DNA of 64,000 nt. Origin: Archegozetes longisetosus (taxonomy: Eukaryota; Arthropoda; Arachnida; Sarcoptiformes; Trhypochthoniidae). The position numbers and the translations under genes are program-made. Of this stretch, positions 1-11,432 are shown one piece after another. Under the pieces are notes generated by a model. It saw only the letters and a program-made list of their open reading frames with translations, ran no database searches and was not told where the DNA came from. Every line of letters starts with the position of its first letter. Position 1 is the first letter of the stretch. Location of the stretch: assembly GCA_018873245.2 (NCBI GenBank), contig JAEMBT020000002.1:372001-436000 (forward strand), in the 5' to 3' direction.

Positions 1-45
1 AAAAATAGAAATTTAAATTAATATTTTAATAATGATTAATTAAAA

Positions 46-2230
46 TCACTTAATAACTAACTCATTGATATCAATATGAAATAATTCTAAAGCAATAACG
101 CCTAAACTGTAGACATCGGACTTTGTGTCATATTTTCTTCCGATCCATATCTCAGGCGCGATGTATTTGAAGGTTCCCAAAGACTGACTGTGTGACTGGT
201 CTTCTCTTTCGTGAATTGTAGACAAACCAAAATCTGTTAATTTTACAAATTTGCCGCTGTGGCCATTCGTTATTAAAATGTTTGCGGGCTTTAAGTCTCT
301 GTGAATGATCGGAGGATTCATTTTGTGCAAATAATCTACACTCTCAACTATTTCGAAGAAAATTTCACTTATTATATAGTAAGCAATAAGTGTCAGAGGA
401 TCTGAAGGTCTGAGACATAGCTTCTGGTTCAAGATTTTAATGGTATCTTTTAGGGTCCTATCGCATAATTCCATCTGAATATAGAGTGAGATATCTGTTG
501 CGTCACTTTTGATGTATCAATTACTATTAGCATTATATTCAGTCCATGAAGTTTTATACTGAACGATGCGATCGCTCTGTATTTTTGCTAAAATTCTCGA
601 TTCATTCAGTTTCAGTTCGAGTTCCGGTTTGGAAAGTCCTATAATTAAAGTTTGAATATTAATCTTAGAAAAAATCATTGGAAATATTTTCAGTTTTGAA
701 CTAATCGGAAAGTATTTGGAGTAGCATTAGTGGCAGCGCTAGCCGCTCAACCGAGAAATCAAACTTCAAAAATGTTACATTTTGTTGAATGTATAAGTTA
801 AATTTAAATTTGACTTTATTTATAGCTCTTAATCTAGATCTCTATTAGTGGTATATTCGTATAAATAAAGTTTAAGCTAAGTTTGAACACTCAATATTTG
901 AGAAAATTGCAATTTTCGGATAAATAAAATGAATCTAGAAAATTTTTGAAGAGGTGTGCACTCCAATATAGTGCTGCCAATCACTAGTATTCTAGAGGTT
1001 TTAAAATGTGAAAAATTATCTAGTGTTGAGGTAACCTTTCAAAGTAATTTTCTTGACTGCATATAAGTGGTCATCGATGGTGTTACGAGTCTTGTGGAAA
1101 ATCCTCCCCTACCAATTTCACCTACTTCAACAAATTCATTCACATATCGTCCATTTTGAAGGAAACTTTGTCGTTCGGACAATCAGTAGTTTCGAAATAT
1201 TTTGACGGAATATCAGTTAAACGAATCGGTTTATGTTATCTGACATTCTGTGTAAGTGCTAAATATCTCATGAATGGTTCTAATATTTGTTCTCATTGGA
1301 AATCTAATTTCTCCATCCTTAAAGTCACCCCGAATGAAACAATAACCGGATTCTGAAAGAGCCACTGAGATTTCACAGTAAATCGAAGCACCGATATCTA
1401 TGAATTTTTCTGAACAAATCAGTTTCATAGGAATGATCGCAGGAACTTTACAACCGTTACCGATTTGTCCATAATTATTACACCCAGCTGCATATATGTC
1501 TACTTCAGTTGATAGCAATAAGCTGTGAAATGGACCACAAATAACTTTTGTGAAAGGAATTGATATTGATTTGTGAATTTTTATAGGTTCATTCTGGTCG
1601 ACTCTATTTCCGGTCCCCAATTGGCCCCAATAGTTATCACCCCAACCGAACACATCGCCTTTTTCTGTGAGATAATGTGTGATATCTTTCGCATGAGACA
1701 GAAACTACTTTCTCTGAGCCAAATCCACTCATTTTTACCGGTAATGAATCGAATTTCTCAGATTTGGTAACTTTGATACCCCATTCTTTGAACCCCCAAC
1801 TATATACTTGTCCAGAGTCTGTTACAGCAACTGTATGATGATTGCCACACGAAACATCCGCGATCATCTTTCTCCTCAATTTCTTCACTAATTTAGGTTT
1901 ATCCATGTTGATTGACTTTCCATTACCTAATTGTCCGCAATAATTGCTGCCCCAAGAATAGATATGACCATCTTTCGTGAGTGCAATTACATGACTATAT
2001 CCATAGGAAAAATTTGTGACTCTTATTCTGCACAATTGATTGATAGTTTGAGGATATTTTAAGAATTTAATCAAACCTAAGCCAAGACATCCGCTATCAC
2101 TATTACCGAATGCAAAGACATCGCCATTTTTCATCACCAAAATCACTACATTTCCTGATATGCCAAAAACAATTATAATTTCACAATTTTGCTTATAAAC
2201 TGAATCTAATTTTTTAAGTTCGAGTATCTA
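46..2230 (-). pseudogene. RCC1-repeat / protein kinase fusion gene, broken and partial
   Basis: Read on the minus strand, RCC1 beta-propeller repeats come first (2230 to 1231), with blade motifs such as FAFGNSDSGCLGLG, YSWGSNYCGQLGNG and FGWGDNYWGQLGTG. A kinase domain follows: glycine loop EIGRGGF (about 1110), YAVKKI with the ATP-binding Lys (about 1050), an alphaC/beta4 segment (about 640-540), YIQMELC, IHRDLKPAN, the DFG segment TDFGLS and IAPEI. The YIQMELC hinge resembles eIF2-alpha kinases; the RCC1 part resembles RCBTB proteins. A likely intron is 1041-640 (donor GTTACC, acceptor ATTATAG). The chain ends after subdomain IX at 46, so subdomains X-XI are missing or lie beyond an intron off the window. 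Lesions: a frameshift at a T5 run (1660-1664), a frameshift near 1079, and an in-frame TGA at 519-517 between beta4 and beta5. No ATG is seen in frame upstream of 2150, so a 5' exon is probably missing. The fusion is inferred from order, strand and spacing. Confidence 0.65.
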
Positions 2231-4750
2231 TCAATAATTTGATTCATTTTAGCGAAATAAATTGATATCTACTAAAACTTTGAAATGATATGAATATTAG
2301 AATATAACTGATCCTAATTTATTAAAAGATCATCGTGTTTAGTGTTTGTTTTCTTATGAGATTTCATATAAATCAAGGTGATAGATAGAGAGTTTTATCT
2401 TGAAACAACCCTAATCCTTCATTATTTTTAGTGTTTAGATAAAAACGTAATAGAATTTAATCAAACGTCTAGAAGTTCAACTTCCAAAATCGGTGGCAAT
2501 CTGAATATATTATTTTTAGATGGATTTTGAAATTTAAGCGATCTCTTTAATGAAAGATCTGAAAAGCGACTAAAGTACTATAGATGTTGGAGCTACAATT
2601 TTGAAGGATAAAAAATTCAGTCCTTAAAATATGTGCCGCAATTTTGAATCTGTGAGGATTATTAGGTTGGAATACCTTTCTGTAAAATAAAATATTTATC
2701 TATCAACAATAGTTTCAAATGATAGCAAAATTCTTTTACTGATGACTGAGTCGTTTATCAAATACAAAACACTATTTGCCTTTACTATCGTAGGCAATCA
2801 AACTATAGCTGTTATTAAGAAAATTCAAGGTGTAAGTCTATAAGCAGCCTTTTGGAAAGCTTTCAAAATTTGTAAGGCTTATAAAGAAGTCTAAGAAAAA
2901 GGTCAAATCTTTAAGACGAAAATTTAGTCATTATAATCAACTTTATCACAGACATTTATTTCCAAACTCTTCATCAACGTCTTTTTGTAAAATAATGATT
3001 TTTATCGTAAAAAAAGAAAAACAATTTTCTTCTAAAAGACATAAATGAGAATTTTTTTATTCAAAAATTAAAAACTTCTAAAAGAAAAAAATGTGATAAT
3101 ACTAAGACGTTTTGAGAGGCGAACAGTATTATGCACATCGTTCAGGAAGAATAATTCCTTCGAGAAAACTCTTATTTTTGATTGTTGTAAAATAAGTGCC
3201 AAAATGAGTTTTTGTAAAGATTTAAGTAAACTTTCATTTTTATCATAAAAATAAGGTTTATGCAAAGAATAAATTGTAATAAACAGTAGTTCTATCAATT
3301 TTGATTTGACTTTAACATAACACTGAGTACACTAAGTTATGTAAACTCGTGGTGGTATAAATTTGCCTATTATGTTATATAAATGGAAGCTTTAACAGGC
3401 AAATTTATACCGCCACGAGTTGTACAACTAAATAATTCATTTATTAATACCATTCAATAAAGACACAATTTAGAGCTGAACATAACTAAGACTGAGCAAA
3501 CGTTATCCTATTGTTAGTTCTTAAATATTTTCTTTGTGTGGGATTACGTGTAAAGAAAGTAGTGTTGATTCTGTTCATGGAACGGCAATTGGAACGGAAT
3601 TAGAACGGCATTCAAATTTGTCAAAAGAGCGGGATAAGAACGGAACGAAATTTTAAATGTTTAAAGAGAACGGAATAGAAACGGAACGTAATATAATGAA
3701 GAACGTAAACAACTCTAGCATTAAGTGATTAATGCGCGACACTGTAATTCTTTACAAAATCAGGGAAACAATTCAATGTTTCATTTTATATTTCAAATTA
3801 CATAAACAATAAACAAATGCTATATTAGATGATTGCAATACTTTGAGGCCATGTATTAGAAATATATCAAATCATTAATGTCTCAAATAGTTTAAACCAG
3901 AAATTTCTGAATTTATTAAATCATCAAAACAGTAAATAATCTACAAATAAAATGAATGATAATAATATTTAATTAAAACGTCAGAACAAGCAGTATTTTC
4001 TGATAATAATGATGTTGTGATTAGTGAATATTTTAAAATAAACGGAATAGGAACGGAACTGAGTTTAAAAATTTGAATCGAGAACTTATGATTACTAGTA
4101 TATTAACTTATAAAATGTAACATCGAGACTTGCAAGCAATGACTGTCTCAAAATAACTTGTGATTTTCATTCAACCTTAACAAGTGAAATTATTCAACTT
4201 TTGAAAGATAGAATTTTATCGGTGAATTATTAGTTTGAAAAATATTTTATGGTAAGTAGAGCATTGCAATCTATGTATTTATCCATAAATTATACGTCAA
4301 ATGTTAGGGAATTTTGTTCCCTTTTCTATATACTGCCGTATGGAAAGTAGTTAAGAAAAATGTAATTCATTAAATGATCCACAAAAATAACGTTAATCAA
4401 CAATTTATGAAGTATAGGCTGTCACAATTTTATTATTTGTCATGAGAAACACAGTATGTTTGCTGAACCCTTTACGGATCTTGATCGAGAACAAAGGTTA
4501 CTCAGAGAATAACGCTTAGAAATGACCAAAAACAAATTCACAATTTAGAGTATAATACTTATAAATATATGTAAACTTAAAAATATTTCACTTATTGATT
4601 AGCAAAGGAAAGGGCTTCGGCTCGGAATGTTTATTTTTACTTCTGGATAATTCTCAGATCAATTCGATAAAGAAAGTTGAAACCAGCTTTCTTAGTTTTA
4701 ATAGATTCTTTTTATTAATCAATGAATAATTAAATTAATCAACAAAACGA
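2231..4750. other. Intergenic, AT-rich, no gene seen
   Basis: No convincing coding segment on either strand. It holds the hairpin at 3340-3426. It also holds an AACGGAA-rich stretch (about 3575-3710, again at 4040-4060) that resembles the ends of hAT-type non-autonomous elements, but I cannot define matching ends. Confidence 0.5.
3340..3426. repeat. Near-perfect hairpin, 29-bp arms
   Basis: Arms 3340-3368 and 3397-3426 are inverted copies with one substitution (a G:U pair if the plus strand is transcribed) and a one-base bulge near the base. They are separated by a 28-base loop. The size suits a microRNA-like precursor or the core of a tiny inverted-repeat element. I recognise no known microRNA in it. 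Confidence 0.7.
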
Positions 4751-6039
4751 TCACTTAATATAAGGACTTTCAAACCCTAACTTTTTGAGACCATCAATGA
4801 CTTCATGAGAGCTCATAAAAAGTTTCCAAAGCAAACCAGATCTATAGTTTTCAATCATTCCAATAATAGGTCCTTCATCTATACTAATGTAAGACTTTGC
4901 GAACCAATTTTTGCTCTCATTAAAGGCATCAACAAAACCAAATTCACCCCAAATCTTATCCTTGAGTTTGCTATAAAAATGTTTGAGAGCTCTCATCGAA
5001 TATTCAGGGTATAGGGAAATGAAGACAAGGCAGCGGTCGGTGTAATGACTCCTAAATCATTATCAGGTGAATGAGCGCTATATCCGTTCTGATTGTCACT
5101 AGCTGTTAGACCCCAACAATCGGGTCCATAACCGGTAAAATTATGAGGATTTCGTATGCAATGCTCGCGATTAATAAGAGTGTGATTCACATTCTGTGCC
5201 CAATAGTCGGCATATCTATCTTTCAGACCTCTTGGATCTAGGCCTAAGAAGGAGTAGTGAGCAAAAAATAATGGACCACCAAAATTGAAACCTAACGGAA
5301 TTTTAATGCCATAAAAGTCTCGATTATTAATGAAATGATCACTTTTTGCCCAACAACTATGGTAAACACTAGCATTGATCGGGAAAGTAGGCGAAGACGC
5401 GGCCAATATATAAGTAATTAGGGCTTCGTTCCAACCTCTCAGTTCGAAATTCATACTCCAATTATAGTTAGGACTCCAATGCCAGTAAAGTACTTGTTGA
5501 CCACCTCTTGTGTGATAATTCCATTGAGCTTCAGTCCATAACTTATTTATCAGATCCCTTAATTCATTCTCGTGACTATTATTACGATGAAAGTACTGTC
5601 GCGCACATAACAAGCCCTCAAATAGATAAGAAGTCTCCACAATATCTGATCCGTCATCTTGTTTACTGAATGGTATTGTTTTACCAGTTTTGCCGTTAAT
5701 CCAGTGAGGATAAAGGCCGTGAAAGCGGTCAGTTTTGGCTAAAAAGTTAACAATTTTTAGTAAACGATTCAGCGCTTCGTCTCTTGTGATCCATCCTCGA
5801 TCTGTAGCCACAATTATAGCCATTATTCCAAAACCTGATCCACCGATCGCTATTGTGTCGTTATCGCCATTACTTCTTTCTCTTGAGAGACCACTGACTG
5901 GATGTCCGAAATCCCAGAAGTATTTGAAAGTTTGCTTTTGAACGATATCTAATAATTGAACATCCGATGAGTTGAGGACTGCTTCACTCGTTAAACATAA
6001 AGTTGTGATTGTTATCACTAACTCGATCAATATTTTCAT
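4751..6039 (-). CDS. Secreted bacterial-type glucanase, glycoamylase (PF10091)/GH144-like, one frameshift
   Basis: The product starts with a signal peptide (MKILIELVITITTLCLTSEA). It continues with motifs typical of the bacterial PF10091 family: QKQTFKYFWDFGHPVSGL, GGSGFGIMAIIVATDRGW, DRFHGLYPHW, DDGSDIVETSYLFEGLL, GLDPRGLKDRY, YGPDCWGLTASD and, after the frame break, WFAKSYISIDEGPIIGMIEN and FESPYIK. That family contains GH144 endo-beta-1,2-glucanases and related periplasmic or secreted enzymes. About 430 residues, full length for the family. The gene is a single exon, unlike most genes here. Frame 1 runs 6039 to about 5010 and ends in TLNIR-stop. One added C in the CCC run (plus-strand GGG, 5007-5009) joins it to the frame ending at 4751 and restores the family sequence. 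This is either a sequencing error or a very recent pseudogene. Substrate is inferred only. Origin by transfer from bacteria is likely. Confidence 0.85.
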
Positions 6040-7207
6040 CTGATTATTGAAAAGATTAAGTTTTTATTATTAAATTTTTAAAATACCACTTGGTTACAGA
6101 AAACTGTTCAGCTTTCTTTAGCAATTATTTTTCAATTTTCTATAAACATTCACTCACTTTTAGATTACTTCTCAATGTCGTAAGAAGGACAATAGAAAAT
6201 TGAATACAATTTTTATTTAATATTGCTATACTGCGTATCACTATGGAAAAAATCGTTGAATAAATGTTACGGGATTACTATTGAGGGAACAGGTGTTTCA
6301 ATTTCTGAAGGTTTGATTTGGATTCTATAACTTTGGTTGTTGCAAATTTTGTTATTCTGAGAGTTCTTTTCATTCTTTCAAAACTGCAGCCTGTGCTTAA
6401 CAATATAAAAAATAAGCTAATTTTGTATTCAACTTTATCAGTTTAATACTCTTTAAAAGTTTATTTTTGTGCAAATTGCTTCTGTTAGACCTTAATTTTC
6501 GTAAGCTTGAAAGTTATGAGTCGCTCTAATAGAAATGTTTGAGAACAATTTTTAGAATAAGACTTCAGTTGATAACAATTAGTATTAAGGAAAACTTTGA
6601 ATGAAGCTCTTCTTTAAACTCATATGAAGCCCGTTTTTGGATAAATGCCTTAGCGAATAGGCCTGTTTATGTATTGAAAACTTATTCTACGTTGAATTCA
6701 ATATAGAAAGTATTCTTAATGCATGGTTAAAGGCCTACTTGCTAAAGCAATTCTTCAAAAACAGGCTTCACATATGCCATTCAGTTTGTGTAACTTATAA
6801 TTTGATTTGTTTGAAAAACTGAATAATAGAATAGCTTAAAGTAACTCAAGCAACAAACTCAAGCAAATGAGCAACTATACCAAAAAGTAAAATAAGAAAC
6901 AAAATTTAAGGGTCTTTGTTAAATATTTGATCTAAATTATATTTTACTAATTCAAATATCATAGAAATTGAATTGACGCAAACTTTAATTTAATTTCAAA
7001 AACAACTTTTAATTGTAAAATGACAATCATTATAGCCTTATCATAACCTTTTGAAAGTAATTCATTCCGATATAGATGATTTTGACATAGAAAAAACCAA
7101 AAGTTTTTTCTATTGTTTGTAGATTGAATTATTTTCAATCCACACTTGTAATGGAGAGTCCAATCGAATAAATTGCTTTGACTCGAAGGTTTAAGCTTGT
7201 TTAGTGT
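6040..7207. other. Intergenic
   Basis: No coding potential recognised. It contains only the imperfect inverted repeat at 6621-6776. Confidence 0.5.
6621..6776. repeat. Imperfect inverted repeat, about 45-bp arms
   Basis: Arms 6621-6664 and 6731-6776 begin and end with CATATG and AGGCCT, match at roughly 80 percent, and enclose 66 bases. It could be a small decayed inverted-repeat element. Confidence 0.6.
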
Positions 7208-7474
7208 CTAACATCCACTACAATCGCATTCGCAGTCATCGCAATCACCACAATCTTCACAATGACACTCACAAACGAAACAGAAAAACTTTTGAATACA
7301 ATCCAACACAGAATCACATAAACTGCTACTTTTGTTCGAGTCTGGTTCACCACTCAATTCACTAGTTTGATGAATAAAAGAATGATTTTTTTCCAAATTT
7401 AAAGAATCCTTTGGCTGTTCTACTACAAGTTCATCTATAAATGTCAATTTGCTAGAATCTGGCGAGAAAGACAT
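7208..7474 (-). CDS. Small protein with Cys-rich tail
   Basis: The first ATG in the open frame is at 7474 and gives 88 residues. The N-terminal 55 residues are polar (Ser, Asp, Glu, Asn). Residues from about 58 form a hydrophobic Cys-containing segment (DCIQKFFCFVCECHCEDC) followed by CGDCDDCECDCSGC to the stop. The tail has the same style as the protein at 10512-11432, which also has a hydrophobic Cys segment before its Cys repeats, so the two are probably paralogs facing away from each other. A possible acceptor (TTTTTAG at about 7511) in the same frame upstream means an extra 5' exon may exist. The function is unknown. Dense CxC/CxxC spacing suggests metal binding or disulphide cross-linking, which is inference only. 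Confidence 0.55.
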   Translation of the reverse strand: MSFSPDSSKLTFIDELVVEQPKDSLNLEKNHSFIHQTSELSGEPDSNKSSSLCDSVLDCIQKFFCFVCECHCEDCGDCDDCECDCSGC

Positions 7475-10400
7475 TTCTTTTAACTTCGAAATTGTTGGCA
7501 AAGCGATGGCTAAAAACGATTAAATAGAAGCAACAATATGATAGCCTTGGATTCAGTTGTTCAATTGATAGGGTTCCGATGTTTTTAACGAGTTGAAGAC
7601 ACGAAAGTAATGAAAACTTATTACTGTATATCATTGAATAACTTATAATAGTATATCTATGCCTTTGATAAATTGATGTTTAGCTAAAATGCATGCACTC
7701 AAGACTATGTAAACAAATCTTATGCTAAATGTGAGACATTATGTAAACTATTAAAGAATCTAATCTTAGTCTAAGCTTCTGTTCGTTTCTTCAGAGGAAA
7801 AAACTTCGATCAAAGACATTGAAGATCCAGAATTAGATTCTCGTAAATCTCTTATGACGTGTGTATAGAGTAATTACTAATTTTGACCACTCGAACAACT
7901 AAATCTCCAAATAACTTATGCTTCATTTCATTAAACCTATGCTGATGTTTATTTATTTAATTTTATTTAAGTAAATGTTTAAAGTTCCAGTGGAGACAAA
8001 ATAAACTTGTATTTTACGAGATCAATTTGAGCCACGAGGAATATGTTCGAGCTTCACTTTAAATGTATATTCAATTTGTTTAAATTTTTCCAAGTAGAGA
8101 TCAATCAGTTTTCGATTGACAGATATCTATCAAGTTATTAATAGAGCAACAATCTGTTGTGATTCCAGCTTTTTTGCTAGTGAATAAGAACAGATTGGGT
8201 ACTTTAGATCTTAACATATCAATAACTGTAGACTCTAAGTTCAGATGTCTTTTTTCCAATTTTTTCAACTTTCAAACAAAATCACAACTTTTCCCTGCTT
8301 CCTTAGCAACTTTTGTACGATTTTGCGATAGCATCTCGAAGAATAACACTGAAAGTTAGATGAATCTACAAAAAATTTTACAAATAGTTTTGACATATTG
8401 AAGAAATAGCATGTGAACGCGAGTAATAGCTGCTTATAGCTATAGTTAAATAATTATGCTTTAAAATTTTGGAAATTTATGCCCTTTTATTCTCGAAAAG
8501 TTATGCTTTTATGCTTTAAAATTATGCTCAGTTTTTATATTATTATGCTCACATATTATGCTTTATGTTTATGTTAATGTAAGCATCAATGCACCAGCTT
8601 ACAAAAGTAATAATTAATTAATTGTTAAAAGTCATTTTTTATCAAATATTTAGCATTGAAATTGAAAAATAGCAAATTTTTCAAGTTGTCGGGCGTGAGA
8701 CGTCATCTTATTTCAGTCGTATGTTATTGAGTGAACTGAATGATCACTCGACTTCAGCCCCGGATACAGGAATTGAAAGATAGCTTATAACAATTGATGT
8801 AACGATCACTCTTTAATTTTCACAAACTAGTTGACTTTACTATTGAGACTGATTTCATTAATTTTTTCACTCAACTTATCGGCTTCAATCATTTGTTTGA
8901 ATTTTGATTGAATTCAAATGATAGTCAGATAAATTGTCAACTCTAAGCGATGTTATTATTCAATTAATATTGAAATACAAACCGATAAACAATTAACTGA
9001 ATAGTCACTTGAATCTAATTATTACGAATTTTCTTCATTACTTTGTGTTTTAAGTGAAGTGGAAACAATAGATTCAAGTATTACGGTTCTGAAGTCTCTA
9101 TGTATGATACAATATTGAATACAGTTTTTAATTCTAGTTTTTTATCAGTTATAGTCAACACTTGAATCAATTTTTAAATATTATCTACAGCTAACGCATA
9201 TATTTTAATGCTTAAAGTGCGAAATTATGCTTTTTATGCTTTAAGTGACGAAGAAGCATAATTATTTATCTTTAGTTATAGCGTAACACGTCAAAAGAAA
9301 AAAAATGATTCATAGTTACGCTTCAGCTAAAGACAAATTGAAATTGTGTGTTTGGGATGTGAAAAATGTTTATTTTCTCGTTGAAGCATATGCTTATTTG
9401 TTTTACTTAAATGTTGGTAAAACACAAACTAAATAATAACTCAAATAAAATCCAAAAAGGAAGTTCACTGGAGATAACCAGCTATTACTCGTGTTCATTT
9501 ATATATTATTCGTGAAGAATCTTCAAAAAACGATATTGAATCACTATATTTTTACAAAGCGTCTCTCGATTAAAGCATTTTAAAAAGGTATTTCAAACAT
9601 TGATTTGTTTGTAATTCAAACTAAACCAAATAGTAATTAAATGAACTCATTAAATTTGAAGTTTTTATGCCTTTCTATCAATATTTTTGTATAACTTTCG
9701 CCACGATAATGCACAAAAAATTTGTAGTCTTTAGTCGTTAGCTTATTGTTTGAAATCGCAAATAAAGACAAACTTTAAGGTGTTTTAAGAAATTAATTTT
9801 CTTACAAGATTGTTAGTCATCAAAGCTTTCTCTCGTTTGATGAAAACTAAGTCATAATTTTGATTATGACATCCTATTATTGAAGTTGATCCAAAGCACA
9901 CAAAGATATAATCATTTCAAAAAAAGATTATAAGTTCAAAGGATATGAGTAGGATTTACTCATTGCTGATTAGATATGTAATGTTAATTGCCGAGTATTA
10001 TGATTACCAGAGATAGAAATATTTTGTTTTATCATTTATAGCTCAATGCAACGCAAAAAGTCACTTCTTGGCTCTAATTTCACTACTGAATTGCATAAAA
10101 AGTCATGCCTTTGGTATCGTGTTTAATGTTTAAGTTGATTAGAAAAAAATACATTAATTTCAGATCCTTAGTTATCGTATTTTCATATCAGGTATTTTAA
10201 GAAGTGGTTATGAAATGAAACATTTTCTATAAAAGGTTACTCATTCAAATGTGACTTATGTTGAAAGCTAGAAGTAACTTTTATCAAGTTTTTATTCAAG
10301 TATATTACATATATTTGACTCAATAAAAAATTTAAAAATATTTTGGTTTCGTTTCTTAATTAACTGTCTTCAACAAAATTATTTTATGATATATACGATC

Positions 10401-10511
10401 CTGGTGTCTTTTCGTTCTTTTCTACGATAATTAATTTATAAATAAACTAAGTTGAATATTTTTACAAAAAAGTTGACCTAAATAGTGTACTAATATTTTT
10501 ATGTTATTGCG
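7475..10511. other. Intergenic with a nested inverted-repeat element
   Basis: No supported gene. The only notable structure is the inverted-repeat element at 8414-9497. Confidence 0.5.
8414..9497. mobile_element. Candidate non-autonomous element with nested inverted repeats
   Basis: Outer inverted copies of 19 bp with one mismatch lie at 8414-8432 and 9479-9497 (TGAACGCGAGTAATAGCTG on the left). Inner inverted copies at 8437-8461 and 9254-9282 share TAAATAATTATGCTT. The interior near both inner ends is full of TTATGCTTT motifs. No transposase is seen. Target duplications were not identified. Confidence 0.45.
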
Positions 10512-11432
10512 ATGGAAAGAATGGAAACTAACAAATTTATGCCTGAGCTCCAAATGAACAATCAAGAGAATAATGAAAATCATCCTCAGTTCAGATTAGA
10601 TGACGTTTCAAAAAATAATAATGAAACTATTACAAATAGTTTTAAAACTGAAAGACTTAGACCAGGGCTTCAGTTAAATACTATGGAAAATGGGAAAACT
10701 GATTCTGAACTTGAAATGAGGAGTTTGGAAACTCCTGACATAGACCAAGAATTTGTCTTCAATAGTAAACCAATCAATACAAATAGATTTGAAACTGAAT
10801 TTGATTTAATTAGTAATATCGAAACCTACGATAATGAACCTGAATTTAAATTGGAAACGAGTAGTATTGAATCTGATTCTAATTTGAATAGAAAGGAAAT
10901 AAATAAATTTGAAACTGAAGTTGAGATGCAAAAATTGGAAACTAATAGTAATAGGCTTATAATTGGTAATAGTTATTTGCAAAAAAGTTGTGTTAATGAT
11001 AACGTACCGGTTGTTAGAAAGCAACCGACTCACTCAGTTAATCCTGTCACTACTGGAAATGTTTTTGTAGTTGACAGTAGTTTTGGGAATGGATATCATG
11101 ACAGTCATGGAATGGATAGCCGTGACTGCTGTTGCGATTTTCTTTGCTTAGAAGCTTTCACGAGAATAATACTGTTTCCGTTTCATTGTGTTTGTGGTTC
11201 TGGAGGCAATGATGGCGGAAATTGTGGCTGTAGTGGTTGTGAAGGATGTGATTGTGATTGTGGTGGTTGCGATGATTGCGGAAATTGTGATTGTAGTGGT
11301 TGCGATGATTGTGGAAATTGTGATTGTGGTGGTTGCGATGATTGCGGAAATTGTGATTGTGGTGATTGTAGTAACTGTGATTGTGGTAACTGTGACTGTA
11401 GTGGTGCTGACTTTGGTGCTTGTAATTGTTAA
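10512..11432 (+). CDS. Acidic repeat protein with Cys-Gly-Asp-rich tail
   Basis: One exon, 306 residues from ATG 10512. Residues 1-160 are rich in Asn, Glu and Thr with a loose repeat of N(K/R)FETE and PELQ/SELEM type. Residues about 205-225 are a hydrophobic Cys stretch (DCCCDFLCLEAF onward). From about 235 to the end there are about 25 Cys in a pattern of CDDCGNCDCGG units; about 31 Cys in the last 100 residues. Part of the tail is an exact 33-bp coding minisatellite. It resembles the shorter protein at 7208-7474. No family is recognised. Metal binding, cuticle or silk-like cross-linking are possible but unproven. No signal peptide is seen at this start. Confidence 0.7.
   Translation: MERMETNKFMPELQMNNQENNENHPQFRLDDVSKNNNETITNSFKTERLRPGLQLNTMENGKTDSELEMRSLETPDIDQEFVFNSKPINTNRFETEFDLISNIETYDNEPEFKLETSSIESDSNLNRKEINKFETEVEMQKLETNSNRLIIGNSYLQKSCVNDNVPVVRKQPTHSVNPVTTGNVFVVDSSFGNGYHDSHGMDSRDCCCDFLCLEAFTRIILFPFHCVCGSGGNDGGNCGCSGCEGCDCDCGGCDDCGNCDCSGCDDCGNCDCGGCDDCGNCDCGDCSNCDCGNCDCSGADFGACNC
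11265..11363 (+). repeat. 33-bp coding minisatellite, three units
   Basis: Units start at 11265, 11298 and 11331 with GGTTGCGATGATTG, each encoding 11 residues (GCDDCGNCDCx). They differ by single bases, so the Cys tail has grown by tandem duplication. The antisense frame gives a His/Asn-rich shadow that is not a gene. Confidence 0.85.

Noticed and set aside
1156..1356. Plus-strand frame opposite the RCC1 repeats
   Set aside because: Antisense shadow of the RCC1-kinase gene.
8159..8359. 66-codon plus frame
   Set aside because: No motif or homology sense; chance frame in AT-rich DNA.
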